A stretch of DNA of 64,000 bases from Gyromitra esculenta (Eukaryota > Ascomycota > Pezizomycetes > Pezizales > Discinaceae): contig JBCAML010000022.1 of assembly GCA_038503075.1 (NCBI GenBank), forward strand, positions 186,001 through 250,000, in the 5' to 3' direction. The translations under genes were made by a program, and so were the position numbers. The notes under the pieces were generated by a model. It made no database searches and was not told the DNA's origin. It saw nothing but the letters and a program-made list of their open reading frames with translations. Shown piece by piece: positions 1-13,466 of the stretch (its first letter is position 1; each line of letters begins with the position of its first letter).

Positions 1-1132
1 ATCTGCGGAGAACATCATCGCCGCATACATTGATTTCCTCTCCGATTCCGGTAAAAATGAGTTAATCCCGCTTTATGCGGGACGTCTCTCCCCGGATAAG
101 GCGGTCGAGGTCATGGGCGGGATCTTGGTTAAGGTTAGGGATGATTCGCAACGATTGGAGATGCTAAGGTTGATGAAGATGCATAATATTGATGTGGAGG
201 GATGTCTCGTAAAGACGATGGAGATCTGTCTAGAGAATACGGAAAATTTGTATGAGAGGGGACAGAAGGGGCTGGTAAGATTGTCGGTGTTGAAGGGAGA
301 AGGTTTGAAGGGAGAGTTGAGAGAAGAGGACGATATGCTAGTGAGAGGCCTAGAATGGCTAGTATTGGGTGGTGATAGATTGAAGGGTGAGGTTATCAGG
401 AAGTGCGTGGTGGTTTACAAGAGGTTTTTACGTAAGTATATTTTTCTTACCACTTCTATCATTTCTACCCATAGACAGCATTAACAGATCACAGTTGCTG
501 GTCGCCTCTCCGCAGCAAAGGTAGTCTACGATAGAATCAACAGCAAATCTCTCTTCGACATTCCTGAATACAGTGACTACCAAGACGATCTTCTCATCTC
601 TGCTGTCCGCGAGTTTTGCCCCGATGAGGAATCCTATTGGTTATGTACCGTCTACGTCGAAATCGAGAATCTCATGCGCTCTCTTATGGCACTCGACGAA
701 TGGAACGAGACCCTCAAGAAACGACCTAAGCATCACGAACGCAATTGGATAACAGCCCTTTCGACCGCTTATGATAACGCGCACAGTAAGCTCGATGAGA
801 CGGTCAAGACCTGTCTCGAAGATGTCCTCTTGGAAGCGCCGCCATCCTATGATGCCTCCTTTATCAGGGATATTAGAAATATCTATATCCCTGAAGTGAC
901 ATTTGCCCTGCATGATATGTATGTCGAAGCGGGTAAATATATTAGCAAGAAATTACTATCCAACTGCCTCGAGCTTGCCACGGTAGTTGCCGACCCGGGG
1001 AGGAAGGTGCTTAGTACGTTTATGGAAACAGGGAGAATCGAGGAGTATGTGTGTGAGGTGGCGGGAGCTAGTAGAAGCATATTAGGGGCGGGGATGGAGA
1101 AGAACGGGTTGGGAATATGGAATGTGAGGTAG
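1..1132 (+). CDS. NUP84: Nuclear pore protein Nup84/Nup107, C-terminal part (5' truncated by window edge)
   Basis: This is the C-terminal part of the Nup84/Nup107 scaffold nucleoporin, a member of the Y-shaped (Nup84) complex of the nuclear pore. The reading frame is open from base 2 and opens with the family signature around YIDFLSDSGKNELIPLYAG followed by LSPDKAVEV. Exons are <1..431 and 495..1132. The intron 432-494 has donor GTAAGT and acceptor CACAG; nearer AGs at 474, 478 and 487 would break the frame, whereas 494 gives the smooth junction KRFL-LAGRLSAAKVVYD. The protein is all-helical throughout, as expected for an alpha-solenoid, and ends at TAG (1130-1132) after GLGIWNVR. The N-terminal part lies outside the window. 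The family call rests on recognising these motifs; no search was run. Confidence 0.85.
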
Positions 1133-4100
1133 ATAATGCATGCATAAGGCGGGGATGGTGGTGGTATTTTAGAAGCGCGGGGAGGGCTAACGAATGAGCG
1201 GCACGGCAGAAAGGAGTAAGGATGAATGGATGGAGAGATGGAGTTCAAGGCGGATATTCTAGAAAAAAAAAGAGGGGCGAAAGTGGGGTTTGCATTTCGG
1301 GTGTAATATAGTTTTTTTTCTCTTTTCTTTTCTTTCGGGATTCTCTATAATAGTACCTAGTCTAGTTAAAGCCCTCTCTTCCCTTTTTTTTTTGATATTC
1401 AAATTTCGCATGCATAACACGGAGAGCGGGAGAGCAGCCGCGTGCGCATGACATGCGCAGGGTTTAGTTACTCTACACAAGGAAGCGAGAGAAAGTGACC
1501 CCATGGCGGCAAAGAAGGGATAGAGCGTGAAGCTCGCTTTCTTTTTTTCTTTTTTTCTTTTTTTTTTTTGACAGTCTGCTATCTACCTACCAAAAAAAAG
1601 CAGTAGCATATCAAATTCACAAAAAACCCGGAGTTACCATGTTTCTCATTTGTTTCTGATGGTGCTTATATTTGTTTAACGGGGTTGTCATCCGAGACAG
1701 ACAGAGGTTGGTTTGTGCTTCTATGCCTCATTTCCACGCCTTGTGACGGACGTTTCGCCTCCGATAACCGAAATTAGCAGGAAGAACGGGAGAGCACCAT
1801 GTGGAGTCCCTTTCGTAACTTATGTGGGGTACAGTATGGATATAATTCACGGGGGGAGGATAAAATACAGCGTACCATAGATTCTAGCTTACGTTCTCTC
1901 TCGATTGTGGCTGATAGCTACATGTAGGAGAGAGGATGGGGAACCTCCCTTCCTTCATAAGAATAAGCCCTGTCACTGTTTGTTTCTGATTGCCGCCGTT
2001 GTTGGTTTTTTTTGACAGATCGATTTTCTTCGAGAAAATCTAGATTCTTACCCTGTGTAGTAGCGCGACGAAGAAGAAAAAGGCGATAGCGAACGTTTAC
2101 TATATGTGTATCGGGCCTGAGTGATCTGCTCTGACAACTTCAGTCACGTGTCAACAAGTTCCTGTCGATCCCCATGTTGCAAACCAGGTTTGTCTCTGTC
2201 TCTGTTTTCTGTAGATCTGTTATACATAGAGCAAGTTGGTGTTTTTTTAGACGCGCTCAAAAAAAACCGCACACCACCCAGGAAGAAATCTATCTTTTCT
2301 TAGACTAGTGGGGATTCTAGACCCGAAGTCCCTCTGAGCACGAGATCCCCTTTGAAGAATTCCAGTTAATATTTGGTTATATGCTCCGATACCTTGAATT
2401 TGTTGTAAGGGTCGAGAACCTGGTTAGCTATAAGCAAATTAATAGAAAAGGGGGACCATGTGGGGGGAGAATCCTGGGGTGCTTGAATGTGGGGAAATAC
2501 GATTGAATCGGTAGCTCGGAGGCCGCGATAGGTATATGTCTCTTCTACAGGGCTGCGCCGTGGCTAGAGATCCATATCACTTGTTTCACCCTACCCCCAA
2601 TTTCCTATACGAGTAGACGAAGCGAGAATTTCTCCTCCGCTGTTAGCCTATTATTCCTGGTGTTATTTTTGAGAAACCGTTTGTTGCGTTCTATGTAGTC
2701 TAGACTGTTTGATGTGCGACCGAGATCAGTGCAAAATCGTATATCACGTCTTTTACCCGGTTCTTGCCGTATCAATTCACGAGCTATATAGGGCTGTGTT
2801 TCTGATGTTACCTGTTTCTGGTTCTGTTATTGTTACTATTGTCCGAGATCGTCTCTCCGTTTTCTCTGTCTTGTGACCTGGAGCCAAGCACAGAAGCTGT
2901 GAGAAGATGTGAAAAACATGTCGAAATCGGAGCTCGATAACTCGTGTCGTGTCTTTGCTGCCTTATTTTATTTCTTACTAATTCTTCTGTTTAGTATATT
3001 AATTTACGTTACTCCACCGAGCCTGCCATTATTTCCGAAACCGGTATTTTCAAAAGCTATCTTTACCGCCGTTGTTCGAGCCTGGGACCGTTTGTCTCTG
3101 TCTCTTACCTCTTGTGCATGCCTTGTGACACGCGGCCAAGAACGGAGACCAATTGAGAGAGTTTGAAGAACTCTACGAGAGACATCAGTATCCGGAAGTT
3201 GCGTGATGTGTTTTCTGCCTACTATGCTATGGCTAGCATTCGGTTTTATCTTATCTTTAATTTTATATACCAGGGCTGATGCTGACAGTGGTGGTGTTGC
3301 TGTTTTTGTTGTTGTTTCTAATTCTTGAAAACCGTTATTTCTCGTTGGTCCTCCACTCTATATACGCAGTCTAGAATCGAATCTGGATGCCTCCAGTGCA
3401 TACTACCCTGCATATTTTATTTTGTGACGTACTGTTTACACGTCGTACGAGTGGTGTGTCGGCAAAAGCGCAACAACGGGCCGCCTAAATGCTATCTGTG
3501 ATTAATGTTTATATCCTCCCCACCAAGTCTTTTCGAGGATGTGTCCCCACTATTGTCCTGTCTTGGTTTGTTTATGGTTGCCGCCGACCTGCCAGCGTGT
3601 CGTTGAGTAGACGACTTATTTCTTTCTTTGTGATTCCAGAAGCTAAATACTTCCCTTGCATAAAGTACGTGTACGCAAGATATGAGGATTTTTATGAGTT
3701 TGTGACGTACGTCGTACATACATGTACACTAATTTAGCGACAACGGACGTTGGGCGTTTAGAGTGGTACGAAACAGTTATGTCTGTTTTATGTGGTTTTT
3801 GTTTGCGTTGCTTACCTAGTTTCCTCGTCAGTTCTCTGTTTTGTCTGTTTGCCTCCTGTTTGCTTTTTTCCCCGCTGCTTTCTGAATTACTCTCGTTCAG
3901 GATTGCCTTGTTTTTTGTTATTATTTTACAAGGCCAGGGTTCGTTTGGATCATTTGTTTTTTTTTTAGACATTTGCTGAAGCCTGATGCAGGGCGGAGAA
4001 ACATCTAATGCACTTCAGATGAGATTAGAATGAGATTTTAGCGGAATGTATCGGAGGTGATGAGGGGTAGGGAGGTAAATAAGCAACGCAAATGAGGCGT

Positions 4101-5636
4101 AGATGAGGAGCGGGGCACGCACCAGACCAAGTAGGTAAGTGGCCGCGTGGGTGGAGTCAGTAAACTGAGTAAAAGTGGACTGAAGTGAGTAATATCGTGG
4201 TATGTAGAGATAGCTGCCGTGAATGGGGAAGCAGGTACGAGCCACACGATGAACAGTGCAGGAGCGTACGAACACGCTAGTGGACAGGACATCTCGAGGG
4301 CGAGATATGAGCGGTGAGAGAATAGGGGATGCGTCATTGTACTGCTCTGTCGGCATTTTGGTTTTTATTTTCAGCTGCGGGGGGGATCTTTAATTTCTCA
4401 CTGTCAAGCTTTACCTCGCCGTCTACGCACAGGCCAGTAGGATGTGTGTACTTGATACACCAACAGCTATAGGCCCCCTGAGAGAATATTTGGCTAAAAT
4501 CGTCGAGATCTAGAGTCGTTCAGAACGAGGAGATCGGCGTAGGGTTGATAGGATTTACGGTGTCCATTCATCCGATCTCCAACCGTGAAGCGAAGTCAAA
4601 CAACGTGATCGGATTGGAGATGAGATGGAGGGGAAGGGATGGGGAGGTGGGAGGGCTCAGACCGTGACCGGGCACTGGACGTTCTCTGCACGATGATGTG
4701 ATGGGACAAACAGTATATACTGATTGTGATAGGGCTGTGACAGGGAGAACGAGGATCAGTGGTTACTTGTTTTTTTCCGTCAGTGAATCAACAGGTGTGA
4801 TAAGCTCGCGATGTGATGAGTGGTGGGCATTGATGTGATGTGGTGGGATGAGTTGAATTAGTGGCTGGTGTCGTGATGGGTGTCGTGTCGAGTTGGGGTT
4901 TCTGATAGGCGTTTAACGACAGCGAATGATGGGTGGTGATTGACGAGTGCATTTGGCTAGTGGTGTTTACCGGAGATGACTCAGGAGAACAACAGTGGAT
5001 ACCGGCTGGAGCAAGTGACGGTCCAAGTACTGCTACTTGCGCAGCCATTGGTAAGTCGCCAATGCTCTCGCAGAGTCCTGCCGCTGAACCCACGCGAGCT
5101 GGTACCTATACATTCCACGGATGCCGGTATGCGTGACCTGCCTGGGGACTGAGTATTTGAAAGCATGGAGAGCATGGAGAGCTGCATGGGTGCTACTTGG
5201 CATGGCTTCTTGGTCGGTCGCAGCAAAGGTCATGCAAATCAGAGATCTGGATTGCTTATGCACATAATTTTATTTCTTATTCACTTCCATTTAGACAGAC
5301 AGGTAGGTAAGGTATGTATGTACTTAAAATTATCATAGGTAGATAGGTACATGTACTAGTTATGGTATGTAAATGACAGATAAAGAAATCCATCAAATCG
5401 TATGATCGTATCACCGTCCTGACCCATCCAAAAGACTAAACGCCCCGCCAATGATTGAAGAAAAACAAAACCTGCCAACCAACAAAAAAGCCCCCGCCCA
5501 ATGCAATACAAAACCGAAACATAGTAAACAGTAAACCTCCGCAGAAACAAATGTAATCCTCCCAAACAAAGGAAAGCGTAAACCTGAAAGAACGTGAACA
5601 CTCAGTGTGCATCATAGTCCATCACTCGCAATCATC
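1133..5636. other. Gene-poor spacer
   Basis: No coding region could be supported in these 4.5 kb. The short open frames lack codon bias and recognisable motifs, and many begin at non-ATG codons. The stretch holds long T-rich tracts (for example near 1540-1570) and copies of the TACATGTA palindrome at 1919, 3719 and 5348. The 3' untranslated regions of the two flanking convergent genes must lie at its edges. Confidence 0.5.
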
Positions 5637-6656
5637 TTATTCTTCTCCAGACACAAGTGTCTCCATACTAGTTCCCAAAACCTGCGCTGCGACCGGTCCA
5701 ACTTTCTTCCTCTGCGCTGGCAGTCCAATAGTCGCCTTCCCCTTAGCCCCAGCAATGGCTACCCTTCCTCCACGCTTCCCAACGGGCGCATGGATCCTCC
5801 TCTTGCTCTGAACACGTACCACCGGCTTCTTCGGCAAATCCTCATAGTCGCTATCGTTTCCAAGCTCTTCGATCACGATTGGTGGCGAGACTGATTTGCT
5901 CTTCTTCGATTTTGGCGGCGGTAAGCTGCGTTGTCGCTGCCTCTCCCTCTTTGGTGGCGGAGGGGATGATCCAACACCAGAGTCCTTCTTGAAGGTTGTG
6001 TCAAACTCTGGCAAGTCGGCAGTCTCCATTGTAGGAGAAGCCGAGTAACCCCTTGGTGGGGTGGTAGTGTCACGGTTACCGGAAGAGTCGGTGCGCCACT
6101 TCTTGCGTCCAGTGCGTTGTTCAATCTCAATGTCATCATCTTCATCAGGAAGAGGTTGGAGTGCTGCGAGGTTATCTCTTCGCAGAGCGTCCATGAACTG
6201 TTCACTGACGTGGATGCTACGTCTGTACTTCCCAACGCCTTCCATTGGCCCCAAGGGTGGAAGTGGATATAGGAATGGTTGTACAACAGGAGCTGCAGGA
6301 GACGGTTTCTTCGTGTCCTTCTCAATAGTGACTAGGCAATCGTATGAAATGGGATTGCGGGTGATTGATGTATGGCGTCTGAACTCAGGTCGCTGGGGTG
6401 AGGTAGAGTAGGATGTTCCTGGTCTCGAACGGGTGGGAGAGGCGATGCCAGATGAGACTGTAGATGATGAGGATGATGATGATAGAGAAGGTGTCATGGG
6501 AGCAGCCGAAAAGATGATGGGTGTAATGGCTGGTGATGAAGGGAGGCCGAGATCCTGTGCAGCTTGGGAGACAGACTTCTCCCACTTTGCACGAGAGTGG
6601 CGTTCACGCTGGTCCCTGGTGAGGACGAGGTTGAAAAGCTTATCGAGGAGACCCAT
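5637..6656 (-). CDS. Uncharacterised low-complexity protein, 339 aa
   Basis: This is a single uninterrupted frame with a true ATG (5'-CAT at 6654-6656) and a TAA stop at 5637-5639. I do not recognise the family. The first 40 residues (MGLLDKLFNLVLTRDQRERH onward) look like an amphipathic, ordered N-terminal helix. The remainder is mostly disordered: a serine run near residues 58-68, proline/serine stretches, and an acidic patch (DEDDDIEIE). Several basic clusters (KRERQRQR, KSKKSKS, QSKRRIH, QRKKVG) could act as nuclear localisation signals. The composition is clearly non-random and unlike the spurious frames around it, so a real gene is likely. A nuclear role is only an inference from the basic clusters. 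No intron is needed. Confidence 0.7.
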   Translation of the reverse strand: MGLLDKLFNLVLTRDQRERHSRAKWEKSVSQAAQDLGLPSSPAITPIIFSAAPMTPSLSSSSSSSTVSSGIASPTRSRPGTSYSTSPQRPEFRRHTSITRNPISYDCLVTIEKDTKKPSPAAPVVQPFLYPLPPLGPMEGVGKYRRSIHVSEQFMDALRRDNLAALQPLPDEDDDIEIEQRTGRKKWRTDSSGNRDTTTPPRGYSASPTMETADLPEFDTTFKKDSGVGSSPPPPKRERQRQRSLPPPKSKKSKSVSPPIVIEELGNDSDYEDLPKKPVVRVQSKRRIHAPVGKRGGRVAIAGAKGKATIGLPAQRKKVGPVAAQVLGTSMETLVSGEE

Positions 6657-9600
6657 AGCTGCTATTGTGATACTGTTGTCACGGGCTATGTGTAGGGGTG
6701 GTGGTAGTAGTTGATGAAGTTGATGATGAAGGTGGTGTGGGATGTGGGTGGTAGCGATGGTTATGTAGTGGCAACGGTAAAAGCTGGGGGAATGGAAGAC
6801 TTAAATCAAAGTCGCTTCTTTTTCCGGATTGGATGTTGGAACTGTCGTTTGAGCCTTGTGATAACTCTGTTTCGACTGTGTATTGGTGAATGGCCTTGAG
6901 GCATTGATTGTTGGATGAATTTCAGTTGCAATTCCTCCCTCTAATTGCTCACGTTCGACTCTCAGAAATTATTCAGGAATCGAGACGGTAGTTGAGGGTA
7001 TTTGTAACGGGCGTGTAGTTGGTGATCGTTGTTGGGGGGGACCATGCATACATATATATATTAGCCTCTTGGGTGGGTGGGAGGAGTTATATGTTCGCCG
7101 TGTAATAAAAGAATAATACGGAGTGCCCCGTTCGGATCGAGTAGGATTTTCGGTTATCGATAAAATGGGTGGGACAGGACTGTGACCAGGAATGGGTAGG
7201 TCGCAGGGACACAAGCACAAGCGGGGGGGGTCGTTTAAAAATTATTTTCCTTGCGGCTGGCAAGAGGGATGTGGGATGTGTTCGATGATGTTGCGGTTAC
7301 TGTATGAAGTAGCAACTGGACCCTTCGTTGCTGTCCTGACTGAGCAAGCTTTCCCAGGGTGTTCCAGCGGTAACCGGCTACTTTCCCCAACAAAAGACCA
7401 AGAAACTGCTTTGCTTTGCTGTGCAGGTCCTGCGGCTGCCAAAAGAAGGATGCCCGAGACGATGCACGACTGGTTACTAGGGGAAAATCGGGGTCTGCAG
7501 TCTGCTTGCCTCGATCTACCGTGGTTCAAAAGAGGACTTCTCGTAGAATGGGCTGCTGGTCGTGGTTATATGTACACTTGGAAACATGGGCAGCAAGAGG
7601 CTAGCAAGCGTACATATATAAATAATTCCTCAAGCGCACGCACACCCAATTTTACCCCCCCCCAAATGGTATTCGTTTAAAATAAAAAAATAAAATAAAA
7701 TAAAATAACTAAATGCGAGATCAGGTTTCTGGGCTATGGACCCAAATTTCCTCAGCGTTACCTACCTACTACCCACGTCCCACTCAGACTCCCACCTGCC
7801 TCCCCTGCAACTTTGTGATTCTCTTTGGCCCTGGCAACCTCCCACCCACACCCCCTGAAGGAAGCCCTAGCGGTCAGATTTGTGTATTTGTTATTTGTGT
7901 TTTTCTTTTTTGGGGCTTGCGTCTGCCCACTGGGCTGGGACAGCTTTCTCGGGGCGCCACACAACCAACCTTAGACAAAACATTTATGATGGAGGGGGGG
8001 GTCACATCGGGTGCTCAGAGGAAGGGAGACCGACCGATAGGTAGCGGTTTTTCCCCTATCGGAGTGCGGAGGATAAGACAACGATTACAGCAGTAGGGTG
8101 CATTTTCCCTCTCGCTCGCAGGGGAGGCAATGAGGGCCTGGGGAGAGATCTGGAAAAGTATCTCCCACGCGAAGGGGAGAAAAAAAAGAACCGACCTGCG
8201 ACGATGACGACGAGAGCAGCGTAGGCAGTGAGAACGGGGCTCGCAGAATTGAGTCGCGGGTAGAGTACTCGCTGAGCCATAGCAATTGTCAAAATATGTG
8301 ACTCTCCAGGCGAATAGCATTCGCTTGTTAGTCTGCTTCTGTGGTCCGATGCGGGGCGAGCGTACGGGGCAACCATAAAAAAAATTCTAAATTTCCAAAG
8401 CGCTGAGATGAGCTGTACACGCAGTTTTTTCTCGAAGGGGGTTCTGCTTCGTGTTTTGGGTTTCTGCATTGTTATTACTTTCCTTGTGGGCAAGAAAACT
8501 CGCGAGACCTTCGACCAATTCCCAATTCGCACCCTGCGGCGCAGTTCCCCACTGAATTCAGGATGAGGATTGGAAGGGACTTCTATGTAAGGCTAGCCAT
8601 TGGATCAATCCATCTAGTCACCGTCCATGGGTCAGAAAACACTTCATTCTAGTCTTTCTCGTTGGCCAATGCGAGGTGCTCTATCGCAGTGTAGCCACTC
8701 TCTTTCCTCGTTCGGTATATATTTGTAACATACTGCGGTACTACCATCACGTCTTTTACGGTTCAGTTATGCGTATGCTACCACCCATGTACCGCTGGTG
8801 AATAGAGCCATGAATTGAAAACCTGCACGATATTGGAGCATCACGGCAGGAGGGCAGAGAGCGGCCAGCGTATTGAAGAAGGGGGATGCTTGCAGGTTTC
8901 GCTGTGTCCGATTTACGATAGCTTGAGTTACAGGCTCTCTATGGGAAGATGGACTGAGGGAAAAATAACGTGAACTGTGATGATCACACGTTGTGCATTA
9001 AATGTTTTAATCCTTTTTCCCCACCACGAAAACAGAGAACAATATATAAATTAAAATTATGTATGCCCGTTCTTTACGCCCAGAGGTTTTCTTCAAGGAC
9101 TGCATTGAGACGATCAAGGAAAAACCCCATCCAAACGCTACAGGGTGTGACGATTCGCAAGGTGTTATATTACGTGTGCTGGACAGGCACTGCAAGATGC
9201 GGTGCCCGTCGCGGGAGGTACATGATTCGAATCCACACTACCTGGCCGCTGTCCAATCGATTGTGCAAAGCATCAGAGCTACAAGTACCGAAAATAATTA
9301 GTATGTACATCGATGCACCGATATACGGTCGGAGGCGATGAATTTCCGGGGTAAGGGTCCTAGCTAGTGGTGTCGAGAAGAGAAGCGGTCATGGAATAGT
9401 TGTTCCAGGTGCCTCGATATACTCTAATTCGCTGACAGGACTGACAGGACCCCAGGACAGGGAATGTTATATTTAATTGCTTAGGCCCATTCCGTTTCGT
9501 GAAAATAGTTATTCTGGTTTGTGGGCTAGCGACGGGCAAGAGTCACGAAACACACACAGAGCGATCCTTCAGGCGACGAACGAGGCATAGGAACAACTCC

Positions 9601-12335
9601 CGGGACTACCACGATCGTGGTGATTATCGTGAAGCTTTTTTTTGCAGCTGAAGATGAGCATTGGAAGCCTTATTCGATGGTCTGTCCTCCTTGACATTAA
9701 TGCCAATTTCAAGTTACCTTTCTATTTTATTCTCTCATCGTTCCCAGCTTCCCCGCAAGTGTGTGTGCGCGTAGAGCTGGAATTCGAACGAGAGCTGGAA
9801 GCAGCAGCGGTTCTCCGTGCACTCTCGCTCAATGCCAATGATCGATAGTAGCCCGTCATCTGGCGCGGTTTGAGGCGTTGCGAAAATCCTCTGCTACGAC
9901 TTGCTCTACGATGCTTGGCCTTCCACTTTCGCCTCAACGCACACTATACTTCGCGGCCTATCGTATGGGGAACTGCGTCTAACTGATAGAGTATCTAGTT
10001 CCTCTCGACCAGTCCGTCACTGTTGCTGCGCGCCACTCCGCAATCAATACCCCGTATTTATGCTGCAACCCAAAGCAAAAGGTAAGATTTCGAAGCACTA
10101 CACTTCATCAGCCCGGTCTGCAATCGGGGTGTTTTTTCTGGCTACAATCGACCCCCTTCCCTTTTCCTTTTCGCGAATTGGTCTTTCCCTTTTCTCGCCC
10201 TCCCACCCTCCCCACCCCACCTTCAAGGCATCTCTGCTTTCCCTTGCTGAATTGAACTGACGGATTGCCAACAACGCAGATGTGCGGTGATGTAAATATG
10301 TTACGATCATCAGGTGGGGGGTAGCCAGAGCGAGGCTGGAAGTCTAGACGAGCCTAGCCCACACGCACCGGAAGAGCAGGCAGACAATGGGCGATAACCC
10401 TCCCCAGAGATAGAAACTGCGGTTAGGTCCTCTGACTACTACATGGATATACAAGTTCTGTAACAATGCCTATGCGTTCGGAAGGGATAACACATCATCC
10501 ATTCCTCATTCCCACCCACCCCGAAGTTCATTTTTGAATTGAAATCCGTGCTTTTTTTCCTTCTTTTTTTCCTTCCTTCGTTGGCCTCTTCTCGGATAGG
10601 ACTCGGATAGTGGGCGAATGGGCCCTCGAGGGAATGGGGCAACGATAATAATAAAAACGAGACAGCATATGCCACGGCCAGGTGGCTAGTAGGATCATGC
10701 AAAACCAAGGCATTTCACTATTCGTGCAAGCCCTAGCTAGAATTTCAAGCCCGTCTAACCAGTTCGGTTCGAACAAAGGCGCGTGAGGCTGAAATAATCC
10801 ATGGTAAATACTCAATTCCTTCGGGATCTAAAAACACCCTCGCCGGAAGGCGGAAAATGGTGAGGATCAAACCCTTGGGAACTAAGGATCAAGAAAGTAA
10901 AAAGTTCGCACAGACAATACATAGCTGTTTCCCTCCCTCGGTACAACTAAAGCGGACCAAGAGCGGCACACGCGGAGAGAGAGGCGCTGGGAAGATACCT
11001 GAAGGGGAAGACGAGGCAAGGCAGGGGGATAAGGTCAGCGCAAAAAATCACCGAAGCGGACCACCGCCACCCCGTAAAGACTCAGGATAAATCAGCAGCA
11101 TTATTTTCCTGATATCTGAGTGTTCTAGGCGAGCAAAGCTGGCATGATGGACGGAGGAGTAGTAGTAAACGTCGAACTCTCGATCAGAAACTGCCGTCCC
11201 ACACAACGGGTACTCGCAGACTCCAAAGTGATGGGAAATTTGATTTCCAGTCTGTAGCCCTGTTTATTCACTTGCAAGGTGATATGCTTTGCTTGGGAAG
11301 TGCAGCACATGGTCCATGTTTCGGTAGTTCAACAGGCTCTGTCACTCTGTGTAGATAGGATAGGCGGTTTTACGGGTTTAACTACGGGAAAGAATCGGAG
11401 GAAGAAAAGTGGGTTTACTTTTCTGCTCGAAAAAGATGCTTTACTGATGATTGATTACTGATGGACGTGAGCTAACCATGGTTCAAGGAATGAGGGAGAG
11501 ATGTTGGGGCCTGAGGTTAGGTTTGGGGGGTCAACTACAGTAAGGCTGCAGGGATAGGGTTTCCTGGAGCTTTTGTGTGGCTGATGAGGCCTAAACCAGA
11601 ACAGGAGCCGGTATCCGAGTCCCGACTTTAGGTTCACACCACAGCAACAACATCCTTGCCTAGGATTCGAGGAAAGGGGAACGGGCAACGGGGGGCGTGG
11701 TGGTAAGCGCGGTCGGGATCGAGAGACATAAAAACGTGAATGCACTGACAATGAAGAAATAGACACCAAATTGGCGGTGACAAACGAGAAATAGCAAGAC
11801 GTGGGAGGAGGACTGTGGGACTGTGGGACTGTGGGAGACAAGGGGTGAAATTGCAGAGGAAGACAGCTCGTAGAATTCCGGTACAGTGGGATCTCGGGAT
11901 CCTTCGTAGGGATCCTTCGATATGGCGTCTTCGTTTCAGGGTCCAAAGCACGTCATTTCACAGGAGAACTCTTCTCAGTAGAATTCTTAGGTACAGACGA
12001 AGCGGGGGAAGGGAAACAACCTTCGGCTTTAGAACACAGAAAACATTTCCTTTCTCGCGATACCCCTCATCTTCATCCTCTATTATCCTCATTACATGGT
12101 TAGTTTGCTCTTCTTTATCCCTCACCTACTTAAGAAGGCAAAACATAAATAAAAAACGTGAGTTTATACGATTCCTGCTGTCTAGTTTGCCGTTCGCTGG
12201 ATCTCGAAGATCGTTGCAGCTGACCCCTCAACAGCAACTTCAGTAGAAGTACCCCGCTCGAGGAGCCTCATCGTTTTTACCCTCCCCAATTGAATTTCTT
12301 CGTTTGTCCCTTTGCATTTACATACCGATACAATC
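6657..12335. other. Gene-poor spacer
   Basis: This 5.7 kb stretch between divergently transcribed genes contains no frame I would call a gene. It includes an AAAAT-type simple repeat at about 7681-7707 and several polypyrimidine or polypurine tracts. Open frames of 90 to 160 codons occur on both strands, but they overlap one another, lack recognisable motifs and often have no ATG. The MET14 promoter must lie in the last few hundred bases. Confidence 0.45.
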
Positions 12336-13466
12336 ATGGCAACGTGAGTGGCCGCCAACCGAAATTGCTTCGATTCAATGCCGATACCAAAAAATAATAA
12401 TCCCCAATTAACTAACCGTTTTTCCCGCCGGGTGATAAAAGCAACATTACGTGGCATCCGGGCCTCACACGTGGAGAGCGGAATTCGTTTCGTGGACAGC
12501 AAGGCTTCACGATTTGGCTCACGGGGCTGTCGGCGTCGGGGAAATCGACAATCGCTACGGCGCTAGAACAGCATTTACTCCATAATGGTGTTGCTGCGTA
12601 CAGATTGGACGGTGCGTGCTATTTCCTGCCTGCCTGTTTCTTGGTTTCTGCCTCATTTTATTTTATTTTTTGGTTTACTCCGTCGTACATTACATGTGCA
12701 ATGATGTGCAGTGATGTGCTATATCGCTACAGGCATCACAGTTTTTGTTTCGAATTTTTCGCGGTGAAGGCAAGGGCAAGGGGTTCTTTTGATATCGGTG
12801 GAGAAACACGGTTCCCAGGATTGCGACTTGACTTGGAGCGGTGTCGATTGATTGGGACAACGGACGCTGACCCAATACACGATATCCATAGGGGACAACG
12901 TCCGTTTTGGTCTCAACAAAGATCTCGGGTTCTCCGAAAAAGACCGCAACGAGAATATCCGCCGCATTGCAGAAGTATGTTTATCTTGTTCCACCACCGC
13001 CCCAAGCCCTCCCTCACCGCCGGCGCTCAAAAACGCCCGCACCCCTTTTATATTCGCCACCCCCGGATTACCGGTTTATGACTAACGAAGCCACCTGCGC
13101 CCCCATCTATAGGTCTCCAAATTGTTCGCCGACTCGTCCACAATTGCTATAACCTCGTTTATTAGCCCTTACATCTCGGATCGTGCCGCAGCACGCTCCC
13201 TTCACGACTCAATCCCATTCATTGAGGTTCACGTTGATATCCCTGTCGCGGTCGCGGAGTCTCGGGATCCCAAGGGACTTTACAAGAAGGCTCGAGCGGG
13301 AGAGATAAAAGAGTTCACGGGTATCTCAGCTCCTTACGAAGCGCCAGAGAAACCGGAAATCAAAATCGAGACAGATAAGGTGAGCGTCGAGGAGGCAGTA
13401 AAGACGATTGTTGATTACCTAGAAGAGAAGGGTCTGTTGAAGTTGGAGAAGAGGACTGTTGTTTAA
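12336..13466 (+). CDS. MET14: Adenylyl-sulfate (APS) kinase
   Basis: The enzyme phosphorylates adenosine 5'-phosphosulfate to PAPS, the second step of sulfate assimilation toward methionine and cysteine, in the cytosol. Exons are 12336-12343, 12442-12611, 12892-12974 and 13113-13466, giving 204 residues, close to the 202 of yeast Met14. Exon 1 encodes only MA plus part of T; the start was chosen because the spliced N-terminus [17 protein letters not shown] matches the family. The P-loop GLSASGKST is at residues 31-39, the APS-binding DGDNVR at 59-64, FISPY at 103-107, and the [20 protein letters not shown] segment at 139-158. All splice sites are GT-AG, with donors GTGAGT, GTGCGT and GTATGT. 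Intron 2 is long for this window (280 nt). It stands alone, with no other sulfur gene nearby. Confidence 0.95.

Noticed and set aside
9059..9301. String GATTCGAATCC near 9225, resembling a tRNA T arm.
   Set aside because: No pairing T stem, no A-box-like sequence at the right distance and no acceptor stem.
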